Both the position numbers and the translations under genes were made by a program. Positions 11,047 to 21,699 of a DNA stretch of 64,000 nucleotides are shown piece after piece (position 1 is the first letter of the stretch; each line of letters starts with the position of its first letter). This stretch comes from Microstegium vimineum (taxonomy: Eukaryota; Streptophyta; Magnoliopsida; Poales; Poaceae): contig CM039119.1 in the NCBI GenBank assembly GCA_022036555.1, positions 42,597,318 to 42,661,317 of the forward strand, written 5' to 3'. The notes under the pieces are model-generated. The model saw nothing but the letters and a program-made list of their open reading frames with translations, was not told the DNA's origin and ran no database searches.

Positions 11047-13591
11047 CGCGGGACGTAGTGATATTCGATCCCGAAGAACTTGCCTTCTAACTTTCTGATG
11101 GCAGCGCAGTATGCGTCCATCTTCTCGTTGGAGCACTTCCATTCTTTGTTGAGCTGGTTGATCACTAGGGCCGAGTCGCCGATGACGATGATGCGCTTTA
11201 TGCTGAGTTCACTTGCGATGCGGAGCCCGTGTAGTGCCGCCTCGTATTCGGCCGCATTGTTGGATGCCGGGAATAGTAGTCGCAGGACGTAGCGAAGCTT
11301 ATCTCCGGACGACGATATGAATAGGAGACCAGCGCCTGCTCCATGAATGGATAGTGAGCCATCGAAGAATAAAGTCCAATGCTCGGGGGCTTTGGTGTTT
11401 ACTGTGACCTGGATGTCGGTCCATTCGGCAATAAAGTCAGCGAGTGCTTGTGATTTGATTGTATGTCGCCCCTGGAAAGCTATATTGAACGTTCCCAATT
11501 CCACCGCCCATTTGATTATTCGTCCTGTAGCATCCTTGTTGCGCAAAATGTCGCCTAACGGGAACTCGGTGACGACTGTCACCTTAGTTGGTCGTTGAAA
11601 ATAGTGCCAGAGCTTGCATGTGGTGATGAGGACCACGTATAACAACTTCTGCACTTGAGGATATCTTGTTTTTGACTCGTTTAGTACCTCGCTTGCAAAA
11701 TAGCATGGTCGCTGGACCGGGTATACACGTCCGCTTTCTTTACGTTCGACCACCATAACGGGTGTTGACGACTCGGTTGGTGGCGGCGATGTAAAGCAAC
11801 ATTGGTTCATCTTGCTTTGGCACGACAAGGACAAGTGGTTTGGTGAGGTATCGCTTGAGGTCGGCGAATGCGTGATTCGCCTCGTCATTCCATTCGAACT
11901 TCTGTCCGCCCTTCAGGAGTCCGAAGAACGAAAGGCCTTTTTCACCGAGGCGGGAGATGAAGCGGTTTAGGGCAGCCATGCACCCAGCGAGTTTCTGTAC
12001 GTCTTTGACGTTAGACGGAGGCTTCATTTGAAGAACTGCGGCAGTTTTTTCCAGATTGGCCCGAATGCCGGATCGACTAACGATGTTGCCCAGCAGGTTT
12101 CCTGACGATGCTCTGAAGATGCATTTCTTTGGGTTTAACTTCCATCTGAATTTGTTGAGGGCCTTGAAGGTTGCCTCTATGTCGGCGATCAATGTCTCTG
12201 CGGAGTGTGTTTTTATGACTACGTCGTCTACGTAGGCTTCGACCTTGCCTGGGATAAGCTCCTTCAAGCATTCTTGTATAGCACGCTGGTACGTGGCGCC
12301 GACGTTTTTTAGCCTGAAGGACATTGTTGTGTAGCAGTAGGCGCCGAAAGGGGTTATGAACGATGTTTTTATCTGGTCTTCCACCTTCAGTGCTATTTGG
12401 TGGTAGCCGGAGTAGCAGTCGAGGAAGGAGAGGAGTTTGCATCCAGCGGTGGAGTCAATGACTTCGTCGATGCGCGGGAGAGGGAAAGGGTCAGGAGGGC
12501 AGTGCTTGTTGAGACTCGTATAGTCGACACACATTCTCCATTCATTATTCTTCTTTCTTACAAGCACCGGATTGGCAAGCCAATCGGGATGATTTACTTT
12601 TTTAATGAACCCTGCAGCTAGGAGCCGAGTTATTTCAGCTTTAATCGCTTCCTTGCGGTCCGGTGCGAACCTTCTAAGCTTCTGGCGAGTCGGTTAGGCC
12701 CCTTCGAACACGTTCAGGGAGTGCTCGTCGCGCTCGCAGGGGACCCCTGGCATGTTTGCCGGTTTCCAGGAAAAGATGTTGATGTTGCGCTGCAGGAAGC
12801 TGACGAGCGCGCTTTCTTGTTCGGGGTCGAGGTCGGCGCCGATCACGGCGGTCTTCTCAGGGTTGCCGTCATCCAAGTCCACCGTCTTCGTTTCCATGGA
12901 TTTTTTCGAGGCGCGCATGGTCGGGGGCTCTGGGATGTCGAAGTCCCCTGTTTGTGGCTTGGCCTCATCGGACAGGCAGATTTGGGTGCCGCACTGTTGC
13001 TCCCGCCTAGTCGCGTCCCTGATTGTTTCTTGCTCACATTCGTAGGCGACCTGAAGATCGGAGTGGAGACTGATGCTCCTTGTGGTGTTGGTATCTTGAG
13101 CACCAAGTAGGTGTAGTGCAGTATCGCCATGAGCCTCTAGAGCGCAGGTCGTCCGAGGATGGCGTCGTATTGGGTATCGAAGTCGGTGACCACAAAATCA
13201 ATAGGTTCCTTGCGGACTAGGCGATCGGACTCGAATCGCACTGGGAGAATTATTTCCCAGACGGCTTCGAGCTTTCGCCAGGGATTATGCCGTGGAGGGA
13301 GAAGTTCGCCGGGCGGAGATTGCTTTCCCGGAATTCGAGTCGTTGGAGCGTGCTCGGGAAGATGACGTTGAGGGAACTGCCTCCATCGACTAGTATCTTT
13401 TTGAAGAAGCTGGTCGAGACAGCTGCGCTGACGACCAGGGGGGAAGCGACCAGGGTAGTCATGACATATCTAGTGATCGTCCCTTGAGAAATCGATCCGC
13501 TGCTTTGTCCAATCTGGGGAAGGGCCACGAACGCTGTTGCTGTTAGAAAAAGCTCGGCGGCGCTTACCGTTGTTACTTGGGTGTTCGCCAA
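11047..13591 (-). pseudogene. Tat pol: protease, reverse transcriptase, RNase H and archaeal-like RNase H
   Basis: Protease shows ILVDGGSSLNVIF (active Asp in DGGS, about 13380-13400). After further frame breaks and a stop just below 12694, RT runs through MCVDYTSLNKHCPPDPFPLP and has the catalytic YVDD box at about 12219-12236. A frameshift near 11765 leads into the ordinary RNase H and then a second, archaeal-like RNase H with WTLFFDGS, NNAAEYEAALHGL and GDSALVINQL, as in Tat elements. The frame ends abruptly in EYHYVPR at about 11050, where the Athila LTR begins. Integrase would follow but is absent from the window. Confidence 0.85.
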
Positions 13592-14192
13592 ATATAGGAA
13601 ATATGCGCGTGGCCTTCATGAAGCTGGCAGTCGGAGCCCCTGTCATGTCTCCTTTTGCTGGGTTGTTGTCTGGCCGCTTCGCGTCCACCTTGCTTTGGAT
13701 GGCCTCCTTGAGGGTGATGCACTCCCGCATGGTATGTTTTCCTTGTTCGTGAAGAGGGCACGAGCCGTCGAGGACCTCTTTATGGCTTTTGCTGCATCGA
13801 CGCTTTCGCCCGGTGCCATGGTTTGCGGGATCGGGTGTCGAATGACGTTGTGGCGCTTCTGGGGTGATCTTCTTTCGTGCGGCCAACGCGCACGGACGGA
13901 GTCGGTGGCTAGCGGCGTTGATGAGGCCGAGGCATTCGGCGAGGTCTTCGTCAACCTGGTCGACAACGCTCGCAAGGTCGTCAGGAGCAACGCGATCTGG
14001 AGCGTTTTGAGCCATCTTGGTGGTCGGATCTTCGGTTGAAGGAGAGTTCGGTGCGAGGAGTCGCGCGGGTTCCGTGGTTTCGGAGACGAAGATGGTGCCA
14101 TGGATAGTTCAGACCATAGATCCAATCTGGAGGGTGGCGCCGCCCGCAGGGATGACCATGGATCCGGGAAAGGTAACCGCTTGATGAGCCAT
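13470..14192 (-). pseudogene. Tat gag remnant lacking the capsid region
   Basis: Reading from ATG at 14192, the frame has a TGA near 14109-14111, reopens at an internal Met (14015) and ends at 13470. The C-terminal half contains the C-P-L-H ... H-T-M-R-E-C motif (DGSCPLHEQGKHTMREC) that Tat Gag proteins carry in place of a classic zinc knuckle. The whole frame is only about 240 codons, and I find no capsid (Retrotrans_gag) stretch between the N-terminal part and the CPLH motif, so an internal deletion is likely. Gag would normally package the element RNA; this copy cannot. Confidence 0.7.
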
Positions 14193-14208
14193 GAAGTCGA
14201 TGCACACA

Positions 14209-14228
14209 CCCCCTACCTGGCGCGCCAA
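14209..14228 (-). other. Tat primer-binding site
   Basis: One base inside the 5' LTR the minus strand reads TTGGCGCGCCAGGTAGGGGG. This begins with the TGG that pairs with a tRNA CCA end and is the form common in grass Tat-type elements. The exact tRNA is not assigned here. Confidence 0.65.
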
Positions 14229-14229
14229 C

Positions 14230-14715
14230 TGTCGACGAAATATGTGTCGCAGTCTACCTAGGGGATACCCTACGGTAGTAGATTGTAGGCGGAGGTGTGG
14301 CGACGGCGATCAAGCGTAACACAGAGAGCGTAGACACGACATTTATACAGGTTCAGGCCGGCAAATCGCCGTAATACCCTACGTCCTGTGTTTTTGTGGC
14401 TGGATTGATATGAGTATTAGGTTACACGAGGTTTAGATGAGATCTCAGAGAGAGTTTTGGAGGGGGTCCCTGCTCGCCTTCTATAGCCGAGGAGCAGGGT
14501 TACAGTTTCCATATTCTAACAGATTATGATCGGTCCCTTAAGGCAAGGGACCCAAGTCTATCTACTAGGATCTTCCTTGGTGAGCAAGACTTCTTCGGAG
14601 TCCTTGGCGAGCACGATGGGCTGGCCACGTGCCGCAAGGCCTCGTGAGCTAGGCCGTCTTCTGGTCGGTAGGCCCATAAGGTCCCTGGGGATATGCCGAG
14701 GTAATATCCCCAACA
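14230..14715 (-). repeat. Tat element 5' LTR
   Basis: This is the upstream LTR of the minus-strand Tat element. Its ends are TGTCGACG and CCCCAACA on the plus strand. It pairs with 3087-3572 at the same length, 486 bp. The primer-binding site follows it directly on the minus strand. Confidence 0.9.
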
Positions 14716-14982
14716 GATCCTACTTCGCTCCGACACCGCTATGCTTCATCGTCCTTGGGCGGTTCTCATCCGCCACCTCGTCATCCGCTCCTACTGACCG
14801 CCCGCTGTTCTTGTTGGGCTCGACTCCTGGACGCGGGGAGATAGGCTACTTGAAGCAGAGGGCTAGATTATGCAATGAAACCTGTTTGGTTTAAAAATAT
14901 AGGAGATAGGCTGCTTGAAGGTGTTATTATAACTGACAACAGTGTTGGTTACCCTGTATGTATCACGGGATAACTTCATTTA
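14716..14982. other. Host segment split by the Tat insertion (right half)
   Basis: This continues the GC-rich stretch from before 3087. It holds a short open frame (about 14716-14894, containing GRFSSATSSSAPTDRPLF) that could be an old exon, but I do not recognise it. Confidence 0.35.
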
Positions 14983-15309
14983 TGGCATGTTTGGTACAGC
15001 TCTGCTCCACTAGTGAAGCTGTTTTTTAGAAAATAGCTTCATGAGAAACTCTCTAGGTGAAGCTAAGCTATTTTGAAAAAAAAATGTTTGGCAAATATGC
15101 TTCACCAACAACTTTATGCATTAATATGAGAGAGAAAGGGGAAGAGAGTTGTGATAAGCTATTAATTTCAGCTTTATCTCACTTCATATCTTTGTGAGAG
15201 GAGAAGAAAAACAGCTTCATGGGTGAAGCTGTTTTAAAAAGAGGTGTTTGACAAAAAAACAGCTCATAATAGCTTTATGAAGCTGTTGTGAGTTGTACCA
15301 AATAGACCC
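14983..15309. mobile_element. Tourist-like (PIF/Harbinger) MITE
   Basis: Terminal inverted repeats are TGGCATGTTTGGTACAGCT (left) and GGGTCTATTTGGTACAACT (right end reverse complemented). The 3-bp target duplication TTA lies at 14980-14982 and 15310-15312. The 327-bp interior is non-coding, with AGCTTCATGA motifs repeated in both orientations. Confidence 0.75.
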
Positions 15310-15312
15310 TTA

Positions 15313-16605
15313 ATAAGAATAAAAGGTGTCATTTTCTTATTTAATGCCATCAGTTATCTGTTACTGTTAGTTATGGCGTGGCAATAAAAAAAATGGAGGT
15401 TAACCTCTATTTGGCTGTACCATATAAATCCTATTTTTACCAAGTGTCACCCTTTTAACTTTGAGTGTCATCAAAGCAGGGACTGTAGTTCTTATAGAAG
15501 AGAAATATGGCTTTTGCCATATGGATGTGAGGAGGTGAGTGCTATTGGTTGTCAAGAAGTTTTCACTTTACTCCGATGTTGCAGCGCCCATTGACGCGAA
15601 TACGTATATATACTGTGACTTTATAAGTGAGCAGCCTGCCCATGGTAATATATTTCTTTTTCTTATCCATTTATTCCTGTTTTTGGATGTCTATACAATG
15701 CTGCTTACTCTTACACCTAATTTTGGTAATATGTTTTGCTGTTTTTTATGTTTCTTGTTGTGATTAGTGCGTCACTTCTTTGTTCAATTGCATTACGCTC
15801 GCTTTACTTTGTTTTCAACAGTTTTCTCAATGATGCCATTAGAAAGAATGATTTTGGTTTGCAGGAACAGGAACAGGCTTAATGGCTTCTTTTCGCTAGG
15901 TTGTCACACATGTGGGACTATTCTGGTACCAGGGATGACCAGATACCTCTCCATGCATGTTGACCTTGTGCATGTTGTTTTTCTGTTTGTTTCGTGAACC
16001 TGCAGGAGAGCTGCATGTTGCTTCTTTCATCATTGCTATCTACCTTCTGTTTTGCTAATTTGCCATATCATGTTATGTTATGCTATTTAGAGCAATCACC
16101 TGTACGCTGAGATATCTGTGCTATGTCAGTGCCAAGCAGATGATCCAGGAATATTTAGTGTACTGTTTAAAATAATTTAATGTCTCCAACAGCAAACACG
16201 TCTGTAAGCTATTTCCTGGGTTCTGGTAGGTATGTACTTTTGGCACCACTGCCAAGGAGCGTTCTGATCTGGACAGCACTATTTCTCAGAAAATGGGGAT
16301 TATCAAGGGAACAACTTGTTCTGCGTGCATTCTCTCTGTCAACAAAATTTTGATACCTCCTTTGCTGGTAAGCAATTCTTCATTTGCATTTCCCTATGAA
16401 TTCTTTATTTGTATATGCCTGACTCCTGTTCTCCATTCCTTATGTCCCTTCTACATCTGTTCACTCAAATTTGTTTTGCACTCAGAGGTAACTCAAATCA
16501 GTGACAGTGCTTTGCAGAGGTAGCTCATGTTCAGTTGCCAGCAAACCTTGCTGTCTCCAAAGAGGGTTGTTTCACTAAGATCTAAGATTGTTCAACTATG
16601 GATAC
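15313..16605. other. Unassigned AT-rich intergenic stretch
   Basis: Short frames exist on the plus strand (for example 15539-15763 and 16293-16523), with several CAG and GT sites that could make spliced exons. No protein family is recognisable. It may be an old gene or a non-coding transcript. Confidence 0.25.
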
Positions 16606-16876
16606 GGACACAATACAGTTATATCTTGTTATTTATATCTTTGCTCATAGCAGTCATACCAAAAAAAAAGTTGATTCTATACAAGCAAAAGACTACCCAA
16701 AAAGACTTATCTGTTGCTTTACACGCTAGTTGCAAAGGTCAATCTTTACAACTAGCGTGCAAAGCAACATATAAATTTTTTTGGGCAATCTTTTGCTTGT
16801 ATGGAATTAACTTTTTTTGGTATGACTGCCATGAGCAAAGATATAAATAACAGGATATGATACATAGCTTATTGTC
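16606..16876. repeat. Long near-perfect foldback (about 110-130-nt arms)
   Basis: Sequence from about 16606 to 16738 is repeated in reverse complement from about 16744 to 16876, with a loop of only about 6 bases at 16738-16744. About 110 core positions pair at roughly 89 %; landmarks are TTTATATCTTTGCTCAT, ACAAGCAAAAGA and CACGCTAGTTG in both arms. It could be a foldback transposon or a young hairpin small-RNA locus. No terminal motif or target duplication assigns a class. Confidence 0.8.
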
Positions 16877-17036
16877 TAGACCCTCGCCTGTTGCGTAAAC
16901 AAACTCTGACAGAAGGAGCCGTGCCTACAGCAGCTGAAGTTAGACATCTCCGAAGCATTCGACTTGGTTCTTGACCTTTTCTTTTGGATGTTTTCCTTTT
17001 TGAAGAAACCTCTTCAAAGGGGGCAGGGAGCTCCTG

Positions 17037-17281
17037 TGTTGGAACTAGGTCCGATTCGTTGAGCCGGCGCCCCTAGATTCCCAGGAGCCGACCCGGCTTA
17101 TCGTACCGACGACCGGCGCCGCTCCAGTCCAGGTCCACCGGAGTCCCAACATATACAGGTCTTGGACCTAACTCAACCCAAAAGACTAGCATAATAGGTG
17201 AGGACCACCCCGCCTTATATGTTGTGCTCCCCCACCATTAATTTTTTACCATTAATTTTTGATGTGGGACTAACTCTAACA
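17037..17281 (-). mobile_element. LTR-like fragment (possible solo LTR)
   Basis: On the minus strand the segment starts TGTTAGAGTTAGTCCCACATC and ends TCCAACA, with a TATATAAGG-type box near 17215. This is the layout of short LTRs seen near grass genes. No matching second copy, primer site or 5-bp duplication is visible, so the call rests on the termini and the TATA box. Confidence 0.45.
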
Positions 17282-17723
17282 ATCTCCCTCGTAGTCACAC
17301 ATCGGTCTCAACTCTTCGACTCACACGACCGTGTGGCCAAGACGCTGTCCAGACGGGGTGTCCCTGCCAGTATAAGTACATACTCATATATGGACTTGAG
17401 GTTTCAATGTACTTATATATAGGTCTTTGATTTGATACCTCTTGTTTTTTTTACGGTGTCCGATTTCGCAATGGTCTATATTTTTCTCTAATGTAAGCAT
17501 TGTAAATAAAATTTCTAAAAAGATAGAACTCTCCCTGCTGGTCCTTGGTTATACTTTAGGAAAGAAAAAAGGAAAAGGAGTTTTGAGAGGGTTACGGCGC
17601 CTGACCGGGGAGATCGCCTTAATTAGCTTAGGTTACGGCAGGTGCCGATCCGAGTCGAAGACACGCCGCTCAGGGCCGAGTCCAAGTCGGAGCCCGCCAC
17701 ATGTTGGTCGTATGCGGCCGGCT

Positions 17724-17730
17724 TATAAAA
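17724..17730 (+). promoter_or_regulatory. TATA box of the RING gene
   Basis: TATAAAA lies 150 bases before the ATG at 17874, downstream of a GC-richer region. It is the only good TATA motif in suitable position. Confidence 0.5.
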
Positions 17731-17873
17731 CTGGATAAATACCCAACCACGTCAATTCGTTGACCTCTGTACGTCAAATATCCTTTTTCGATATACTTAT
17801 ATTTAGATATGTTTTTCTATTAATTAATACAGATATACTTTATAAAAAAAAGAGTAATATAATAATAAAAAAA

Positions 17874-18651
17874 ATGACACAGCAGGTGGAGACGACGACC
17901 AACCATGTTGCCATCCGCATAGACGACGACGAAGATGGCTCTTGCTGCGCCGTGTGCATGGAACCCTCGGAGTGGGTGATCGTCGGCGCGTGCGGACACC
18001 AAGAGGTCTGCCTCTACTCAGTGGCGAAGCTAGAGCATTAAGGACCCGAGTGCACACGGTCACAGTGGTGCACATATTTGTGCCAGAGTGGTGCACAAGA
18101 GGTAAAATCTACTACCTGTTAACTAAATTTTTTATTTTACCCTGGTGTCTGTGCACTCGGGAGACCTAAGGTGGCTTCGCCACTGCCTCTACTGCGCCGT
18201 CTGCATGCGTTTCTTCCAAGATGACCGCCGGTGCTGCATCTGCCGGGCCTTGTGTGCCACCGTGGTCGTCATTGCAAGACCGCAGCACCAACAGCAGGTT
18301 GTCGATGACGACGACGGCCATCCCGTCTTCGACGGTACCGTAAGCAGGTCAGCAGCAGGGACGACGACGGATTATTCCAATTGCTGGTGGTACCATGGCG
18401 GCATGGCTGCCTACTTCGACGATCGAGCAGCATATGAGGCGGTGAGGAACATGTGTTCCAAGCCTCTGCCTTCGCCTTTGCTAGGTGTAGGCGGCAACAA
18501 ACATAATCGTGCACCTCATCAAGACCCAAACACAGATGATGATGATGATTCGAAGTATCTAGCACTGATGGCACTGGTGGGGGTATTGGGTACCATTCCC
18601 ATGGCCATGCACTATACCTTAAGAATTGGCTTCCTAGAGTTGCAGTTGTAA
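17874..18651 (+). pseudogene. Small RING-finger protein (probable E3 ubiquitin ligase) interrupted by a hAT MITE
   Basis: The first part (17874-18018) encodes an acidic N-terminus and the first half of a RING: CAVCMEP, then CGHQEVC. The second part (from 18186) continues CAVC with FFQDDRRCCIC and ALCATVVV, followed by a His/Asp-rich region and a hydrophobic segment near the C-terminus (LALMALVGVLGTIPMAMHY) that could anchor it in a membrane. Between them sits a 167-bp hAT MITE that introduces a stop. Element plus one duplication is 175 bp; removing it joins the two frames exactly. RING proteins of this kind usually transfer ubiquitin. The gene is broken in this copy, and the target is unknown. 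Confidence 0.8.
18011..18193. mobile_element. 167-bp hAT MITE with 8-bp target duplication
   Basis: The element spans 18019-18185. Its ends CAGTGGCGAAGC and GCTTCGCCACTG are perfect 12-bp inverted repeats, with weaker pairing further in (GAGTGCACA). The target duplication CCTCTACT is at 18011-18018 and 18186-18193. Length, TIR start CAG and 8-bp duplication place it in the hAT superfamily. Confidence 0.92.
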
Positions 18652-19028
18652 TTGCGTCTGGCCTTTTCACGTTGGCATGTGCATACTTCGATCTTTGGAG
18701 GAGATCATGAAAATTAATTGCTAGTTCCTTGTACCATTATTTTAATGCTCAGATACTTACATATAAAATAAGTCCTGTTATCATTCTATACATCAAGTCA
18801 TTTATGATATATAATAAAACAGTTCTTTTTTCCTTCAAAATTCCCCCCCTCTTGCGTTGATACTTGATACTTAATGCTTAGAAATAGATTGATTCCTGCA
18901 CCCGCACTCGAAGCTCGAGATGGGATTTAGGTAGTTTATATAATTATAGATCTCAACGTGACGGAGTTGATCTGTCAAGGATATACATGCAGAGGCAAAG
19001 ATATTGGCGAGGTCACCGGTTAAGGCTT
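18652..19028. other. 3' flank of RING gene, no further gene seen
   Basis: AT-rich sequence. A possible poly(A) signal AATAAAA lies near 18812-18818. Nothing else is recognised. Confidence 0.3.
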
Positions 19029-19245
19029 AGCCCTGTTTGACGCAGATGCACTTCACTAGTGAAGCCATTAATTATTTGGTGCTTCAGCTCTATGAATAGC
19101 TCCATCGGGTGAGATGGAGCCATTTTGGTAAATCATTTGATAAAACAACTCTATATGTAAAGCTTTTTAATAAGGTATTTGATTTTTACCCCTTGACACA
19201 AAATGGCTCCAAACAACAGGTCGACAAGCCGTGTCAAACGGAGCC
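19029..19245. mobile_element. Probable Tourist-like MITE
   Basis: The left end GCCCTGTTTGACGC and the reverse complement of the right end GGCTCCGTTTGACAC are similar, and the interior has ATGGAGC/GCTCCAT and GAAGC pairs. The flanks do not give a clear target duplication. Confidence 0.45.
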
Positions 19246-20139
19246 TCACGACAGTAAAAACCTTTCCAGAGCGCTCTCAGGTCTTTGGGCTTAGATGATG
19301 GACATGGTAAAAGCTAAACGTGGGGTTTAAAGGGGTTTTTTTAACAAAGTTTTTCATCGGTAGCGACCATCAGGTCATCACACTAAGCACGTAACACGTT
19401 ACACGTCCTGCCCACTAAAAAGAATCACCGATTGGCCCAACCAACGATAGCCGCACAAATCCATGGAGGCACACGCATGACTCTATGCTGCCCACAGAAG
19501 CTAATTACACATGTGGCGACACGGTTCCTCTCTTGGCCGTCACGTCGCCAGTTCCCTTCCCTAACAGCCTCTAGAATCACGCAGGAGAGGCCCCCTCGAA
19601 GGCCTCGGGCATGGTCGCATGGAATCCTTCCCGGTGAGCCCCTCTGTAGTGGGAGCCCAACACTGCCATGACTCGGCACCACTCATTTGTATGTAGACCA
19701 GGTTGAGGATTGAAAAACAGAGAATGACAAGAGGGTCCGTATCAAAAAGTATTAGATGCAAAAGATTAGACCCTCTAAAATACAGGAGAATTCTCAAATC
19801 AAAAGTAGAGGGTCTTGATTTGAGTGCTCGTGCTCAAGTTGCTCTAACAGTTTGGATCCTGGGATCATGTGTGCATCTGATGCACGCAGACTTAGTTCCA
19901 CTGTCTATTTCGTAACATGACATCGAGATAATATAGTAAGTAGTTGTTTTGCATGTGTGACATCAATAATATCATAAAACCAAGTGAAAAGTGGAGTCCT
20001 GGACTCCCTAATTAATCACATCGCATATTCGCATTCATAATTGCTCTTTGGTTAAACAATAATGTTGTCTCCTTGATCTTGGATATCGTGGACCAGCTTA
20101 CACATGAATAAATAAGCGTTTTACAACTAACCCTACTTT
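19246..20139. other. Intergenic, no gene recognised
   Basis: A GC-richer block (about 19430-19690) has open frames on both strands (for example minus 19425-19682) without any recognisable domain. It may be a transposon fragment. The remainder is AT-rich. Confidence 0.25.
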
Positions 20140-20497
20140 TGAACGCTTGGGTCGTTGTTCTGCTAATGCAGATTGGTGCCAGGTACGCAGTGGTTTACCA
20201 TCTTCCTATGTGTTACGACGATCATGCTCTTTGCATCATGAATTCCAGCAATCCCAGGTCAAAAAGGAGATTTAAGTTTCAAAATTGGTGGATTACGAAG
20301 AAGGCTTTCATGAAACTATGGCTCAGACTTGGGCCAACACTACCACAAAGCCTTTCCGTCAGGGTACACATAACCTTTGCCACCTCCCTCAAAACTTGGG
20401 TGAAAAAACGAAAACCTTTGAACCAGCAGCTTGCAGCTTACCCACATCCAGCAAGCTCTACCAGACGTTTGTGATCATGCTAGAGAAGAGATCTTAA
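20140..20497 (+). pseudogene. LINE (L1-type) endonuclease-region remnant
   Basis: Two overlapping frames read like the end of a LINE ORF2 apurinic endonuclease domain and its linker: NADWC, then HLPMCYDDHALCIM (the SDH-like active-site region), then RRFKFQNWWI followed in the next frame by EEGFHETMAQTW. A frameshift lies near 20290. The reverse transcriptase is not present downstream, so this is a short fragment. Confidence 0.6.
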
Positions 20498-21100
20498 CCC
20501 AACCCACAACACACTTCTAGATAAGCTCACCAACCAACCACTACATACAATTATCTCAATTTTGAATTATTCAAACAAAGTATAATGGAGAAATGATCAA
20601 AATAAAAGTTGTATATCTCAATGAGTTTTAGAACTTTATTGTTGATGACTTTTTATTTGAAATCATTTACTAGCCCAAAAATTTGTTCGAATTGAAGTTC
20701 TAAAATTTTGAAATTCAAATTTCGAATAGTTTAAACAATGTTTGATGTAAACATGGTTAAAACAAAAATTGTAGATATCAGTGACTTCTATAACTTTATT
20801 GTTGACGTATTTTTCGTTTAAAATCATTTACTATTGCAAAATTGTTTAATATGCCATAATAGATACATCCCACACTTTTGCTACGTGACTAAGTGATGAG
20901 AGAGGGTTATATTAATTTATGAATGATGTATAGTTCCACTTTATTGAAATTTGCCTAAAAATTTTATGGACATAAAATATGTTGGTATGTCAATTTGATG
21001 ATTTTTCTGATCAAATTTAGTTATTGTTATAATTGTTTGGTTAGAAAAATCTACAAATTTAAATGGCAATATGATTTTCGTTGTATATATAAAAATCCAG
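20498..21100. repeat. AT-rich dispersed repeat (AAAGTTGTA...TTTTTATTTGAAATCATTTA type)
   Basis: A phrase like AAAATTGTAGATATC...AACTTTATTGTTGA...TTTAAAATCATTTA occurs twice here (about 20600-20670 and 20760-20830). Related phrases occur near 27730-27920 and 33340-33650. It is probably the interior of a transposon family; the class is not determinable from this window. Confidence 0.45.
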
Positions 21101-21536
21101 GTGGCGGTGCGGGAGCCGGTCAATAATAACGGGCGGAAACAAACCCCCGAACCGAACGGAACGACATTATTTCGAAAGAAAAATCGAACTTGCATTTCTC
21201 CTCCCTGTTGCGGTGCAGTTACATGGATGAATCTTGAATCTGAATCGGATCGATCGATGCATTCAGATTGAACACGGTTAACTCGGCCTTCAAACTCATC
21301 CAAGCGAAGCGACCGGTTCCTTAATGCTTACTCCCTTACTTTACCCTACCCTACACGGTCGATGATGATGATCATCAATAATGGCTCACTGATCTCGATC
21401 ATCTCAGCTCTGATCTCTTTCTCTAGCTAGCGCATGTCATGCAAGCAGCTACTGCTTGTTGCATCGAGATTGTTCGAGCGAGTTTGAATGAGCATGCATC
21501 CATGCAGATGTTCGTTTGGCTTCGGCGAGCTGATTT

Positions 21537-21547
21537 CTTTTAAATAG
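21537..21547 (+). promoter_or_regulatory. TATA-like box of LBD gene
   Basis: TTTTAAATAGC lies about 160 bases before the ATG at 21700, at a plausible core-promoter distance for a start site near 21570. Confidence 0.4.
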
Positions 21548-21699
21548 CCAGCTAGCCCAGTATTCTTGGGGCGAAAACGAGAGGCAGGAGGAAAGAGCTC
21601 CGCCTCAGCTGCCCTCTCTTCTCCTCCTCTCCTATCCCTACGCCGACGCCGAAGCCGAAGGTCACGACCCCGACCTCGCCGGCCGCACGCGCGCGTACC

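Larger units (their letters stand above)
3087..14715 (-). mobile_element. Tat-lineage Ty3/gypsy retrotransposon, nested and deleted
   Basis: Two direct 486-bp LTRs (3087-3572 and 14230-14715) start TGTCGACG and end CCCCAACA. About 28 differences by eye give roughly 94 % identity. The flanking pentamers are GATCT (3082-3086) and GATCC (14716-14720), probably one duplication with a later mutation. On the minus strand the order is LTR, primer site, shortened gag, protease, reverse transcriptase, RNase H, then a nested Athila piece, 30-bp repeats, an antisense gene and the 3' LTR. The archaeal-like second RNase H and the antisense gene are hallmarks of the Tat group (Grande, Retand). Integrase is missing. 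Confidence 0.88.
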
